From NCBI GenBank assembly GCA_041651295.1, contig JBAZJN010000008.1:1-42203 (forward strand): DNA of 42,203 nucleotides, given 5' to 3'. Position numbers and translations under genes: made by a program. The notes beneath the pieces were generated by a model. It worked only from the letters and a program-made list of their open reading frames with translations. It searched no databases and was not told the origin of the DNA. The DNA comes from JBAZJN01 sp041651295. GTDB taxonomy: Bacteria > Patescibacteriota > UBA1384 > XYA2-FULL-43-10 > CAINNR01. Positions 14,884 through 23,487 of the stretch are shown here, piece after piece (within the stretch, counting starts at the first letter, position 1; the number at the start of each line of letters is the position of its first letter).

Positions 14884-16253
14884 TCCGGAACCTCAACAGA
14901 ACTCCAGTTATTTCCGCCGTCAATAGATGTATAAAACTCTCCATCACCATTGCCAGCCACCAAAATACTACCATCAGAATTAGATCCAAGAACAGTCCAG
15001 CGTTTATCAACATCACCAATAGGTTGCGTTTCAGCCCAGTTTTCACCGCTGTCCGTTGAAAGATAAACTCTACCATCAAATTCGGCGGCAAGTATTACAC
15101 TGCCATCAGAGTCCATCGCTGCGGCGTACCAGTAATGGTCGTCATTATCAATAGGCTGTGCTTCACTCCAAGTAGCCGCAGAGTCCGTTGATAATGCCAA
15201 TCGTCCATTAAACTGACCAGTTATCCAATGACTGCCATCAGAGTCATGGGCCAAGCAAGCGTAACCCTTATCTGAATCGCCCGACGGTCTTCGTTCAGTC
15301 CATGTCGAACCAAGATCGGTACTGGTATAAAGACGACCTCCCCCGCCCCCGATTATGCCATTGATACCAACCATGGCAATGCTTCCATTTGGCCCTATAG
15401 CACTTCTTGAGTTGGAGTTCAGTATATCCGGCGATATATTACTTGACCATGTTGAGCCGCTATTTGTAGAAATATAAACTTCACCTGTCCCGCACGTAGC
15501 AATTAAATGACTGGCATCATTGTCAATATCGACCGATTGCCAGTTTTTATCCACGTCCCCGGCTGGTCTCAACTCACTCCAGTTTGCACCATAATCCGAT
15601 GTTATGTAAATTCTACCGGCAGATAACTCATACACAGCAAAAATAGTACGGTCTTTATTTGCAACAATCCCACCCCACGCACCATTTGCGTCACCTTTTG
15701 GCCGGGTTTCAGCCCAATTTGCCCCTGAATCAGTAGACTTATAAACCCTTCCATTATATATAGCTGCGAATAAAATAGTACCGTCAGAGTTTGACGCTAC
15801 GCCATACCACTTCTTGTCCGCACTTCCGGCGGGTCTTCGTTCTGTCCAACTAACTCCGCCGTTTGCCGAAGTCCACAGTCTCCCATTTGAAGCCCCGACA
15901 ATTAAGTTACTGCCATCTGCGTCACAAGCCACACTACGCCACTGTTCACCACCTATTACCGGCACACGCTCTGTCCAACTTGTTCCACCATTTGTTGATG
16001 TAAACAACTCATCAGGCGTATTAAAATTAGCAACTATCATAAAACTACAATCATAGTCCATGTCAAAATAATCGAATGAAGCCAATGAATTAACATTCGG
16101 AGTTATATTTGTCCACGTAATTCCAGCATTTGTAGACACATAGACTTGTGCGTCTGCGTTCATTGCCACAATTGTATTACCGGTCTGATCTATATGAATA
16201 TGAGACCATCTTAATCCCCAATCACCGGCCGGTCTTTTTCCTGTCCAAGTCAC
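14880..16253 (-). CDS. beta-propeller protein with about ten Asp-box repeats
   Basis: This 457-residue protein starts at GTG 16253, with AAGGTG upstream overlapping the previous stop region. It consists of about ten repeats of 43-50 residues with the pattern 'D.DGS..I.G...GR.Y.STD.G..W.E.RP.GD.DK.W..V', for instance RVYLSTDSGENWAETQPIGD. These S.D.G..W Asp-boxes are the hallmark of BNR/sialidase- and Vps10-type beta-propellers that bind glycans or proteins. No catalytic sialidase arginine triad is evident, so binding rather than cleavage is likely. It is paralogous to the next gene upstream. Confidence 0.75.
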   Translation of the reverse strand: MTWTGKRPAGDWGLRWSHIHIDQTGNTIVAMNADAQVYVSTNAGITWTNITPNVNSLASFDYFDMDYDCSFMIVANFNTPDELFTSTNGGTSWTERVPVIGGEQWRSVACDADGSNLIVGASNGRLWTSANGGVSWTERRPAGSADKKWYGVASNSDGTILFAAIYNGRVYKSTDSGANWAETRPKGDANGAWGGIVANKDRTIFAVYELSAGRIYITSDYGANWSELRPAGDVDKNWQSVDIDNDASHLIATCGTGEVYISTNSGSTWSSNISPDILNSNSRSAIGPNGSIAMVGINGIIGGGGGRLYTSTDLGSTWTERRPSGDSDKGYACLAHDSDGSHWITGQFNGRLALSTDSAATWSEAQPIDNDDHYWYAAAMDSDGSVILAAEFDGRVYLSTDSGENWAETQPIGDVDKRWTVLGSNSDGSILVAGNGDGEFYTSIDGGNNWSSVEVPE

Positions 16254-16262
16254 AATATCACC

Positions 16263-17240
16263 TTATAAACAACAAATAATCTGATCTTCACTTAAATCCA
16301 TACTGCCACTCGTACCAGATTCTTCGCCAGTACCTATATATAATCTTCCATTATATTCCCCGGCCATCAAAACACTTCCATCTGTAGATAATTTAACACA
16401 CCGCCAATCGGAGTCAGCGGCTTCTACTGGCCATATTTCATCCCAACTTGTTCCAGAATTATAAGAAATATATAACCTTTCGCCGCCAGCCACCAAAATA
16501 CTTCCATCAGAATTTGATGTTACAGATTGCCAGTTTTTATCTACCTCACCTATCGGTTTTAATTCACCCCAATCCACTCCAGAATTACGAGAGATATATA
16601 ACCTTCCCCCATACATTCCAGCAACCAGAATACTTCCGTTCGCATTTGACGCTACACTTATCCATACAGCATCTACGTCACCCGCTGGTTTTACCTCATT
16701 CCAATCAACTCCGGAATTTGTAGAAACGTGCAACCTATTCTCTCCAGCTATCAAAACACTGCCATCAGAATCAGACGCGACACTTCGCCAACGTTTATTA
16801 ACATCGCCCGCTGGACGTAATTCGGCCCAATTTGTTCCAAAATCAGAAGATATATATAATCTGCCCACGCTTGTAGAATCAATTCCAGCCAGTAAAACGC
16901 TTCCGTCTAAATCCGAAGCGACACATCGCCAGTTTCTATCTACATCATTAACTGGCCGTACTTCATTCCAATCCGTTCCGGAATTTATAGAAACCCATAA
17001 TCTTTTATTGGTTGACCCTGCTATTAAAATACTGCCATCAGAATTTGAAGCAGCACATCGCCATGTTTGAACTACATCCCCTGCAGGTTTTGAGTTATTC
17101 CAACTTGCTCCTGAATTAACAGATAAATATATTGTGTCTGCGTCACCGCCGGCCATCAGAACACTTCCGTCGGAATCTATTGCCGCACCCCACCAAAATT
17201 TATTAGCATCACCTGCTGGTTTTACTTCAATCCAATCCAT
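16263..17240 (-). CDS. seven-repeat Asp-box beta-propeller with EDQIICCL tail
   Basis: ATG 17240 gives 325 residues starting MDWIEVKPAGDANKFWWGAA, in register with the paralogue's start (MTWTGKRPAGD); a longer frame start at 17312 lies inside the LamG gene and is unlikely. Seven repeats of about 43 residues follow, each with 'SDGSVL.AG' and 'LYIS.NSG..W.E..P', so a single seven-bladed propeller is expected. After the last blade a Gly/Ser linker leads to MDLSEDQIICCL. Likely a receptor-binding virion protein. Confidence 0.75.
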   Translation of the reverse strand: MDWIEVKPAGDANKFWWGAAIDSDGSVLMAGGDADTIYLSVNSGASWNNSKPAGDVVQTWRCAASNSDGSILIAGSTNKRLWVSINSGTDWNEVRPVNDVDRNWRCVASDLDGSVLLAGIDSTSVGRLYISSDFGTNWAELRPAGDVNKRWRSVASDSDGSVLIAGENRLHVSTNSGVDWNEVKPAGDVDAVWISVASNANGSILVAGMYGGRLYISRNSGVDWGELKPIGEVDKNWQSVTSNSDGSILVAGGERLYISYNSGTSWDEIWPVEAADSDWRCVKLSTDGSVLMAGEYNGRLYIGTGEESGTSGSMDLSEDQIICCL

Positions 17241-17247
17241 AATAATC

Positions 17248-18015
17248 TCACATACAGCAAATAATCTGATCTTCGCCCATATCACCAGCCGCATCATAAG
17301 GCAAATCTTCAATGCCGTTTCCGCTGTTGTATAAATATAAAACTTCCTCTTCGGTTAATGCCTTATTAAAAAACATTACATTATCCATAGCCCCGCCCAA
17401 AAACTGACCCTCTTTAAGTGTATCATAAAAATTTGTAATTCCCAACCAGACATTGTATGGATTGTTATACTCGGCCATGTTGCAGGAAGCGGGACCTGCA
17501 CTACCGATAGAACTTCCATTCATGTAACCTTTAGAAGTTGCCGTGATGGCAGTAGACTGCTCTACCATTACAACAAAATGAATCCAGTCGGTAGGGCCAT
17601 CAGGTAAATCTACAACATCACCCCACCCAATTCCCCTGTTAGCCCTATAAAAAAACGATATATTTCCTGTTCCGCCAAGATAGTAATACCAAAATTCAAG
17701 CCAATTGTATGGTACATAACTTGCAGAACCAAAAAAATCATATTCAGTAACATGGGCCGGTTTACCATCGTCAAGTTTAACCCAAAAACTAATAGTAAAA
17801 CTGGAACGTAATAGGTCAAGAAACTGATTATTGGTATTGATATAATCTGAGGTCTCGTTAAAAGATAACGCCGTCCCTGTCTTGCCGGAAGTAGTTAGAA
17901 CATCAGTATTTCTCTGTGCTGTGCCGTTAGAAAAACCCTGTGCGTCAAGTACAACCGCAGATGGGGCGGCGTCATTCATCTTATAATGACAAACGAGATA
18001 GTCACGGAGAGCCAT
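17248..18015 (-). CDS. LamG/concanavalin-like adhesin with EDQIICCM tail
   Basis: This 255-residue protein has AAGGAGG upstream of its ATG. Residues 5-240 show the LamG_3 pattern: LVCHYKMNDAAPSAVVLDAQ at the start, GKTGTALSFNETSDYINT, SFTISFWVKLDDG, then AMDNVMFFNKALTEEEVLYL near the end. This jelly-roll fold binds carbohydrates and is abundant in planctomycete surface proteins. The final residues (GDMGEDQIICCM) match the tails of two downstream virion proteins. Probably a virion-bound lectin. Confidence 0.8.
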   Translation of the reverse strand: MALRDYLVCHYKMNDAAPSAVVLDAQGFSNGTAQRNTDVLTTSGKTGTALSFNETSDYINTNNQFLDLLRSSFTISFWVKLDDGKPAHVTEYDFFGSASYVPYNWLEFWYYYLGGTGNISFFYRANRGIGWGDVVDLPDGPTDWIHFVVMVEQSTAITATSKGYMNGSSIGSAGPASCNMAEYNNPYNVWLGITNFYDTLKEGQFLGGAMDNVMFFNKALTEEEVLYLYNSGNGIEDLPYDAAGDMGEDQIICCM

Positions 18016-18030
18016 ACAGCCTCCTTCGGC

Positions 18031-18363
18031 TTATGTCGTTATGTCAACAAGCAATTGCCAGTCGGCACCACACCATTTCAGAAGAACTACATCGCCGGCA
18101 GCGGTAAGAGCCGCAGAAGTTGCATTGTACCCGACAGTAATTGTCTTGCTGTTATCATTCGAGGACAAAGAAACAATAATTTCTTGGCCTTGAAATTTGC
18201 CGTCCGGGATCGTGCACGTGGCATTTGCAGCTGGGTCGATATATTCAACCACCAGATCCATGTAATTTTGAGCACCGACCTGAGCTGTATAAGCACCTGA
18301 AGGTTTTGCCGTAAAAAGATTAGATGCCTTCATACGTTCATTAGGAAGAGTATTCGAACTCAT
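18031..18363 (-). CDS. hypothetical small beta-rich structural protein
   Basis: This is a 110-residue protein with AAAGG upstream. Its body (CTIPDGKFQGQEIIVSLSSN, then SKTITVGYNATSAALTAAGD and VVLLKWCGADWQLL) has the 'G..I.I......T.T......L...G....L.W.G..W' pattern of small phage tail-tip or fibre beta-domains. It lies between the gp11-like gene and the LamG gene. No family name can be given. Confidence 0.6.
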   Translation of the reverse strand: MSSNTLPNERMKASNLFTAKPSGAYTAQVGAQNYMDLVVEYIDPAANATCTIPDGKFQGQEIIVSLSSNDNSKTITVGYNATSAALTAAGDVVLLKWCGADWQLLVDITT

Positions 18364-18377
18364 ATTATTAAACCTTT

Positions 18378-19139
18378 CTAAGATATACCATAAACATCAG
18401 TCGCGGCTTCTATCCACCGCATTTCTCTTGCAATTTCCGGAGAATCAAAAATAGCTTGCGGGTTCAAATTATATCCGACCGTACTTGGAGCGTGTGAAAC
18501 ATCGGCTTTAATCAGTTCACCTATAAGCCTTGCTGCTTCTCTTGTGTGAACACCAGAATTATCTTCCTTCGTTCGTTCAGCAACAGCTAAAGCGGATTGT
18601 AGGATCGCCTCTGAAGCCTTCATGCCTCCGATAAAACAATCGGTATCCTCTGTAGGTTTTGGCGGACTCATAACGTAACCAAACGTTATACCGTAAACAC
18701 CATTAGGCGGGGGGTGTAACAATAATTTATATTTTTGACCTGTAGCTGGAGCATACTGACCGGCCTGTAATGCACAATATGCAGGATAAGTACCCGATAT
18801 CCCCAGTGATCGCATTTCAATTATTCTCTCAACAGAAGCAGGGCTCGGATTCGGATAATTCGTATCAGCTACAAATTTAGGCATCATAAAGAAATAATCA
18901 AAATCAGCCGGCAAATCATATTCCCATTGATCAGCAATAGTATTCACAGTGGATATCTTCTTCATAAAACTCCATTGATGATACCTGCCGGTCCTGGGAT
19001 TGATAGGATAAAGAAATTGCCGATAACCACGATATACCAAACTTTTGGCCTTGGTATATGTAGTCTTATCTGTAGAGTCTGCTGTTAAATTCCAGACTTC
19101 AAGATATATCTCTGAAAATGTTAATTCTAAACTTGCCAT
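18378..19139 (-). CDS. head-tail adaptor/tail tube protein (gp11-like)
   Basis: This is a 253-residue protein from ATG 19139, chosen for AGGA 5 bases upstream; ATG 19142 is adjacent and a much longer frame start overlaps a hairpin. The motif TFSEIYLEVWNLTADSTDKT, then AKSLVYRGYRQFLYPIN and WEYDLPADFDYFFMMPKF, matches podoviral adaptor proteins that join portal to nozzle. The C-terminal helix-rich part (ASEAILQSALAVAERTKEDN) also fits. It is separated from the nozzle gene by the adhesin cassette. Confidence 0.65.
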   Translation of the reverse strand: MASLELTFSEIYLEVWNLTADSTDKTTYTKAKSLVYRGYRQFLYPINPRTGRYHQWSFMKKISTVNTIADQWEYDLPADFDYFFMMPKFVADTNYPNPSPASVERIIEMRSLGISGTYPAYCALQAGQYAPATGQKYKLLLHPPPNGVYGITFGYVMSPPKPTEDTDCFIGGMKASEAILQSALAVAERTKEDNSGVHTREAARLIGELIKADVSHAPSTVGYNLNPQAIFDSPEIAREMRWIEAATDVYGIS

Positions 19140-19149
19140 CATTATCCTC

Positions 19150-19190
19150 AAAATGGAGGCCTGAGTATCGGAGAACCCAAGCCTCCACAA
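19150..19190 (-). terminator. hairpin before the adaptor gene
   Basis: Inverted arms GGAGGC (about 19155) and GCCTCC (about 19181) bracket a 20-base loop between two late genes. On the minus strand only ATTTT follows, so termination would be partial; it may instead adjust transcript levels or stability. Confidence 0.35.
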
Positions 19191-19207
19191 ACATAGAGAC
19201 AGAGATT

Positions 19208-19540
19208 TTAATTCTCCGTTGGTGTAATTTCCTTGTTTTCGAGCATATCCCAGCAAAGCTTGACAACATACGGTCCGAAAAGTTTGCCAATCCGCTCTTT
19301 AATCATGGCAATTTCTTCAACCGTAAATTCTACTTCGTCGAAAGCATATACTTTATCGGCCAGTTTGCTTCGCTCATATTTTTTTATGGGCTGTTCATTT
19401 CTGTCCGTATCAAGTATGCTCTCGAGGGAATTGATAATAGCGATCCTCAAAGACGCTTCTTGTGCATCTTCTCGGCCGGCATTATCAATGATCGGCTTTC
19501 CATCACGTTGCAATAATGTCTGATTTACTCGAACCTTCAT
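19208..19540 (-). CDS. conserved phage protein following capsid genes
   Basis: This 110-residue protein starts at ATG 19540 with AGGAGA upstream; an earlier in-frame start at 19564 is less likely. The text begins MKVRVNQTLLQRDGKPI and later DEVEFTVEEIAMIKERIGKL followed by FGPYVVKLCWDMLE. I know this arrangement from small conserved phage proteins next to structural genes ('E.VELS.EEIALIK..VGK.F.P..V...WD.LE'). Function is not known; assembly factor is a guess. Confidence 0.6.
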   Translation of the reverse strand: MKVRVNQTLLQRDGKPIIDNAGREDAQEASLRIAIINSLESILDTDRNEQPIKKYERSKLADKVYAFDEVEFTVEEIAMIKERIGKLFGPYVVKLCWDMLENKEITPTEN

Positions 19541-19569
19541 TGTTCTGTCTCCTATACTGTGCACATACT

Positions 19570-19605
19570 CAAAATAGGACGGAGCACATTGCCCCGCCCT
19601 TTTTA
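19570..19605. terminator. GC-rich hairpin, bidirectional
   Basis: AGGACGG and CCGCCCT arms (about 19577-19601) pair with one G-T. On the plus strand TTTTTA follows directly; on the minus strand ATTTTG follows. It lies right after the stop of the 397-residue virion gene and probably reduces leftward read-through after the abundant capsid genes. Confidence 0.5.
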
Positions 19606-19612
19606 TAAAATC

Positions 19613-20806
19613 TTATACACCTGCATCCTGCATTGCCACAAGATAATAGGTAGTAGTCGTTCCGGTTACTCGGATCGGGATCATGATGTCTCCGGTTGCT
19701 AAAGCCGGTGCATCGCCAGTAGAGGCATACGCACTGATCGTAGCAAGTTCATCAACACTTACCAGATAAGTAAATCCGGTATTTACACCGGTTTCCTGAA
19801 TCCTGAAAACCGAAGCCACTTCTGTAGCAACAGAAGCATTTTCATTCCTGATACGGATACCGAATTCTGTTTCGGCAACGGTACCTTCATTGTCCATGAT
19901 TATATCGAGACCACCGAGAGTAGTTCCGGCTCCTGTACAGGTACCGAAATTCTCGATCTTCATAGTCAGGCCGATAACCTCAAGAGCAGTCGCACCGCCC
20001 TCGTTTTTCACGCCGAGGAAGCTTTCGATCTTATCAAGAGTTCCACTATTGTTACAGGCCACATTTAATGACCTGAAAATATAAGTTGCGGGCTGTGCCG
20101 CTTCGTTTTCGCCGGCGATCTTGAGAATACCGCCATAGCAGTCACCGCTGGCTACAACGGATTTACTGCCAACAAAATGTACCAGATATTCCTGTGCTCC
20201 GGCCACTCCGCCGAAGAAGGCATCACCATTGACAGTAAAGCCGTAACATCTGCCATTCCGATAAGAAGAAGGCAGGAAATAAGCATTACTACCAACGATA
20301 ACCTGTCCGGTCGGGAATACCTTCGCCAGAACGAGCCCGGCGGTACTTGATCTGTCCACGGTTTCCATGGCAATCGCACAGCCGATAGGATCATCGTCAC
20401 CGGTCGATTGTGCAAAATAAGCCAGCCCATCAGATAGGCCGAGAACCGTCACATTTGCCGTACAAGCGGCGTATGCCCAAATCGGGATAATTGCACCGGT
20501 CGGAAGGGCGATATCGATCCACTGAGGTCCTGCTTTGCCTGCATAGGCACTGCTGTGGACCACTCCAGCGAACCACTGATAATTGGTTGAAGAAGGATCT
20601 TCTACCCGGAGGTATTTACCTTCGTTTTGATAACCGTCTGCCGTGGTCGATCCCTTCACGGATGAAGAATCACTCCAACCAAGAATATTGGTCGTGGTGT
20701 CATAATTGTAGCAGACAGGCATACCTTCACGAATAGTACTGGTACCTTCGTAGTAAACCCTCTTGATACGAATTTCATTTATGTTAGTCCCAAACTGACT
20801 GTTCAT
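19613..20806 (-). CDS. virion structural protein, possible capsid decoration
   Basis: This is a 397-residue protein with AAAGGA upstream. It is beta-rich and low in Lys, with segments such as GAIIPIWAYAACTANVTVLG and TTLGGLDIIMDNEGTVAETE. The C-terminal part (VFRIQETGVNTGFTYLVSVD, then IPIRVTGTTTTYYLV) looks like capsid-decoration or fibre-type repeats seen beside major capsid genes. It directly follows the capsid gene after a 130-base gap and is flanked downstream by a terminator, a pattern of highly expressed structural genes. Assignment is inference. Confidence 0.55.
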   Translation of the reverse strand: MNSQFGTNINEIRIKRVYYEGTSTIREGMPVCYNYDTTTNILGWSDSSSVKGSTTADGYQNEGKYLRVEDPSSTNYQWFAGVVHSSAYAGKAGPQWIDIALPTGAIIPIWAYAACTANVTVLGLSDGLAYFAQSTGDDDPIGCAIAMETVDRSSTAGLVLAKVFPTGQVIVGSNAYFLPSSYRNGRCYGFTVNGDAFFGGVAGAQEYLVHFVGSKSVVASGDCYGGILKIAGENEAAQPATYIFRSLNVACNNSGTLDKIESFLGVKNEGGATALEVIGLTMKIENFGTCTGAGTTLGGLDIIMDNEGTVAETEFGIRIRNENASVATEVASVFRIQETGVNTGFTYLVSVDELATISAYASTGDAPALATGDIMIPIRVTGTTTTYYLVAMQDAGV

Positions 20807-20938
20807 TTCAGTTTTCCTTTAAGACGTAAAGTATGCAGATAACTGCCAGCCAGTCGGTTACGTCTCTCCCGATCTGGCTTAATGGCCTTCAACTAATCCA
20901 AGCTGGTTGCCCGCAATTATCTACAATTCACTTTTCAA
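20807..20938 (-). promoter_or_regulatory. non-coding gap after the major capsid gene with hairpin
   Basis: No ORF is seen in 132 bases. Arms AGACGTAA (about 20821) and TTACGTCT (about 20858) form a hairpin just upstream of the AAAGGA site of the 397-residue gene. It lacks a U-tract, so an RNA-stability or processing element after the capsid message is more likely than a terminator. Confidence 0.35.
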
Positions 20939-22048
20939 CTATTGCTGGTTAATTAAGAACCCAGCCCTTTGACGATTTATACATACATAAGCGTATGATA
21001 GATCGAGATGCACCTTTAAGACAAGATGCTGTTGGTCTCTCGGTACCGGCTTGCCAATAACGAAATTGTTGCTTGTAAGCACAATCGGATAGAAGAAGTC
21101 ATGATTGACTCCAAAAATCGGATCCGTTCCGTAAGTACTTGTATTGGCTGTATCGAGTTGCTGAACATAAATAAACGGAATACCTTTGTAAATGGTTAAT
21201 CCCGCATACTTGCCCAGGTCTTTACCGACAGCGTCGTCAGCATGTAGAGCATAACTGCTCATATTTCCGATAACATTATCGTTGGAGTAATATCTGAAAT
21301 TACCCCATGTAGTTACCGGGGCACCGGTAGAAGCGTTCGGCAGAATAGGCGGATTAAAATAGGTTTTTCTGGTCGCCCTGTCAAGCAATGCGATCAGGTT
21401 ATCGCCCAAAGCTCCGCCATGATCTGCGTAATAACTTGCATATCTTGCATTACTCGAAGCACTCGAAGCAATATCGCCTACCGAATAAGCTGTACCTGGA
21501 GCACTGCCGTCATTGTAGTGACCGTTGTAACCGGTAAATGCACCAGTAGAACCATCGGTACCGATACTCAGCCAAGAAGGTAATCCGTGCGGATTTTTCT
21601 TGTCAGTTGCACTGGATGGGGTCAGGAACGCAGCAGTCTGTAACATCTCAGCGAATTCACGGAACATATTCTTTCGTTTTCCGTTGAGATAGTTATAAAC
21701 CTGTATATTGCCCTTTCCCATGTTCATGCCAAGTTCAACACGGTTGTAACTCATATTGGTTGTGGCGTGAGTCCATTTGACTGTACCCTCTTCGTCAGTG
21801 TTGACGGTATTGTCACTGTCCTCTTCCCATAAACCAATATGTTTCGCATTTCCGACATCGGAAAGCGTGATATAGAACTTCACGACATCGCCGCCGTCAA
21901 GTTTCATTTTGTCCTTGGTGAACCACTCATTCACCGGCGTATAATTAGCCTCCTTGAAGGTCATCTCAAGCCGGTCAGAATCTTTAGCGTAGTTCTGCAA
22001 GGTCGCGTAGCCGATGTCGATCGCATGATCAATAGTAATCTCTGGCAT
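20939..22048 (-). CDS. major capsid protein (HK97-fold, podovirus type)
   Basis: This 369-residue protein starts MPEITIDHAIDIGYATLQNY. It has the 'VKFYITLSDVGNAKHIGLWE' type strand region, a central segment with YNRVELGMNMGKGNIQVYNY and FREFAEMLQTAAFL, and later LIALLDRATRKTYFNPPILP and AGLTIYKGIPFIYVQQLD, like P- and A-domain elements. The C-terminal DQQHLVLKVHLDLSYAYVCI is typical of podoviral capsid proteins. It follows a scaffold-like gene and the portal, the usual order. The sequence family was judged from these features and gene order. Confidence 0.75.
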   Translation of the reverse strand: MPEITIDHAIDIGYATLQNYAKDSDRLEMTFKEANYTPVNEWFTKDKMKLDGGDVVKFYITLSDVGNAKHIGLWEEDSDNTVNTDEEGTVKWTHATTNMSYNRVELGMNMGKGNIQVYNYLNGKRKNMFREFAEMLQTAAFLTPSSATDKKNPHGLPSWLSIGTDGSTGAFTGYNGHYNDGSAPGTAYSVGDIASSASSNARYASYYADHGGALGDNLIALLDRATRKTYFNPPILPNASTGAPVTTWGNFRYYSNDNVIGNMSSYALHADDAVGKDLGKYAGLTIYKGIPFIYVQQLDTANTSTYGTDPIFGVNHDFFYPIVLTSNNFVIGKPVPRDQQHLVLKVHLDLSYAYVCINRQRAGFLINQQ

Positions 22049-22071
22049 AGCTATTACCTTTCATTTTGTAC

Positions 22072-23076
22072 CTACCCCTTGTAGCCAGCCTTTTCCATCG
22101 CGTTTTGCACGATCATATTTGCCGCTTCGTCCGGAGTAAGGTTTTTTCTATCAACTTTTTTATGAGACGGACGGGCAATATGCAATTTCTTATTTTCGTT
22201 GATATCGTTAATAAGTTTTTGCTCTATTTTGCTTTCGCCGCTCAAACCACCATACCAGACAAAGGCTTGTTCGATAGCTTTACCCCAATCGTGACCAGCA
22301 GCCTCCCATATTTCAGCGGTTTCATAAATCTTTGCTCTTGCTTTAAACTGCGGAGAATTAGGATTTATCTTACCGTTTTGAAGTTTTGGCAATTCCTTAA
22401 ACTGCCCAAGTTCAGGAAAAGTTTTGACCTGTTCATCGAACAGTCTATTTGCTGAATAAAATTTTTCAGCAATCCTCTGTTTTTCCTGTATCTGATCTTG
22501 GACAGAAAATTTATCGTTAATTGTCCTTAGCTGCTCTTTTAATGTACCCAGCTCTTTTGTCAAAGGCTTAAGTACACTATCCACGATCTCAGGATAATCC
22601 ACAGAAAGTTTGTCTATGGTTGCCTGGTCGATTTCTACCTTGTCTGCTTCTGCCTTCGTCTCTTTGGATTCGTTCTCAATAGCCGCGGCTATTTCCTCGA
22701 GAACACCGATATCGACAGAAGCCACAGCCTCTATCCTTTCATCGGACCAGCCAAATTTACGTCCGGCATCAACAAGCCTTTGATCGATCTCCTCATATAC
22801 TTCTTCGGAAGCATCTTGTTCCGAATTGGCCTCAGCCGCAGGAGTTTTATCATCAACTTGCTTTTTATCATTAACCGATGTATCGTCTTGGACTTTATCA
22901 TCGGTATCTGTATCTTGAGTCTCATTAACTTCAGCATCACCGCCTCCGATAATACTGGAGGTAATATTTTCAGATTCTTTACGAACCTTATCAATGGCTA
23001 TATTAACCGCATCAGGTACTTTATCCGAAGCCATATCAGTACCGGTTACTTCCGTTTCTTTTTTTTCAGCGGGCAT
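22072..23076 (-). CDS. capsid scaffolding-type protein
   Basis: This 334-residue protein with AAGGAGA upstream is highly acidic in its first 120 residues (TQDTDTDDKVQDDTSVNDKK) and helical in the middle (VLKPLTKELGTLKEQLRTIN). Its C-terminus is basic (IARPSHKKVDRKNLTPDEAA), a layout typical of phage scaffold proteins, whose basic C-terminus touches the capsid protein. Placement just before the major capsid gene supports this. Confidence 0.65.
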   Translation of the reverse strand: MPAEKKETEVTGTDMASDKVPDAVNIAIDKVRKESENITSSIIGGGDAEVNETQDTDTDDKVQDDTSVNDKKQVDDKTPAAEANSEQDASEEVYEEIDQRLVDAGRKFGWSDERIEAVASVDIGVLEEIAAAIENESKETKAEADKVEIDQATIDKLSVDYPEIVDSVLKPLTKELGTLKEQLRTINDKFSVQDQIQEKQRIAEKFYSANRLFDEQVKTFPELGQFKELPKLQNGKINPNSPQFKARAKIYETAEIWEAAGHDWGKAIEQAFVWYGGLSGESKIEQKLINDINENKKLHIARPSHKKVDRKNLTPDEAANMIVQNAMEKAGYKG

Positions 23077-23078
23077 TG

Positions 23079-23477
23079 TTATTCTCCTTCGCTCTGTGTT
23101 TCTGTCTCTGGTTTAACTTTATTTTCTATTTTCTGTCCAGTGTTTTTTGGAATTTCTATACCTGCATCCTTACAAGCATCACATCGTTTGTGATTATAAT
23201 TCTTTGGCAAGAATGATTTTCCGCAACAAATACAAGGTATTTCTTCCTTTGGCACAAAACGCTCTATAGGACCGCCGTATGTTTCCTTGAGAGCATCATA
23301 GAGCCGTTGTCCCACATCTACAGATTTATTGGTATCAAACAGGTGTGCGAAAACCTTTTGTTTCTTGCCGGCATTGTAAAATTCGAATTCCAGCGTAAGG
23401 ACTTCTCGGTGAATAGCCTCAAACGGTTTCTGACACAGCCTTATAACCTGACCACCTTCGTACTTATATTCAAACAT
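23079..23477 (-). CDS. zinc-finger-bearing hypothetical protein
   Basis: This 132-residue protein has TTAAGGAG upstream. The first 80 residues are an unrecognised alpha/beta region (REVLTLEFEFYNAGKKQKVF, then VGQRLYDALKETYGGPIERF). Residues 82-102 hold CICCGKSFLPKNYNHKRC followed by DAC, a four-cysteine zinc site. The tail is polar. It lies between the FmdB-like and scaffold genes; function unknown. Confidence 0.6.
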   Translation of the reverse strand: MFEYKYEGGQVIRLCQKPFEAIHREVLTLEFEFYNAGKKQKVFAHLFDTNKSVDVGQRLYDALKETYGGPIERFVPKEEIPCICCGKSFLPKNYNHKRCDACKDAGIEIPKNTGQKIENKVKPETETQSEGE

Positions 23478-23487
23478 TCCTGTCTCC

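Larger units (their letters stand above)
14719..17279 (-). repeat. three copies of a C-terminal coding repeat
   Basis: Near-identical DNA at 14719-14750, 16263-16294 and 17248-17279 (core ATCTGATCTTC on the plus strand) encodes the shared ends EDQIICCM, EDQIICCL and EDQIICCM of three neighbouring proteins. The copies are about 1.0 and 1.5 kb apart. Confidence 0.8.

Noticed and set aside
22780..23193. 137-residue rightward ORF
   Set aside because: Shadow of the scaffold gene; its hydrophobic sequence is the complement of the acidic repeat codons.
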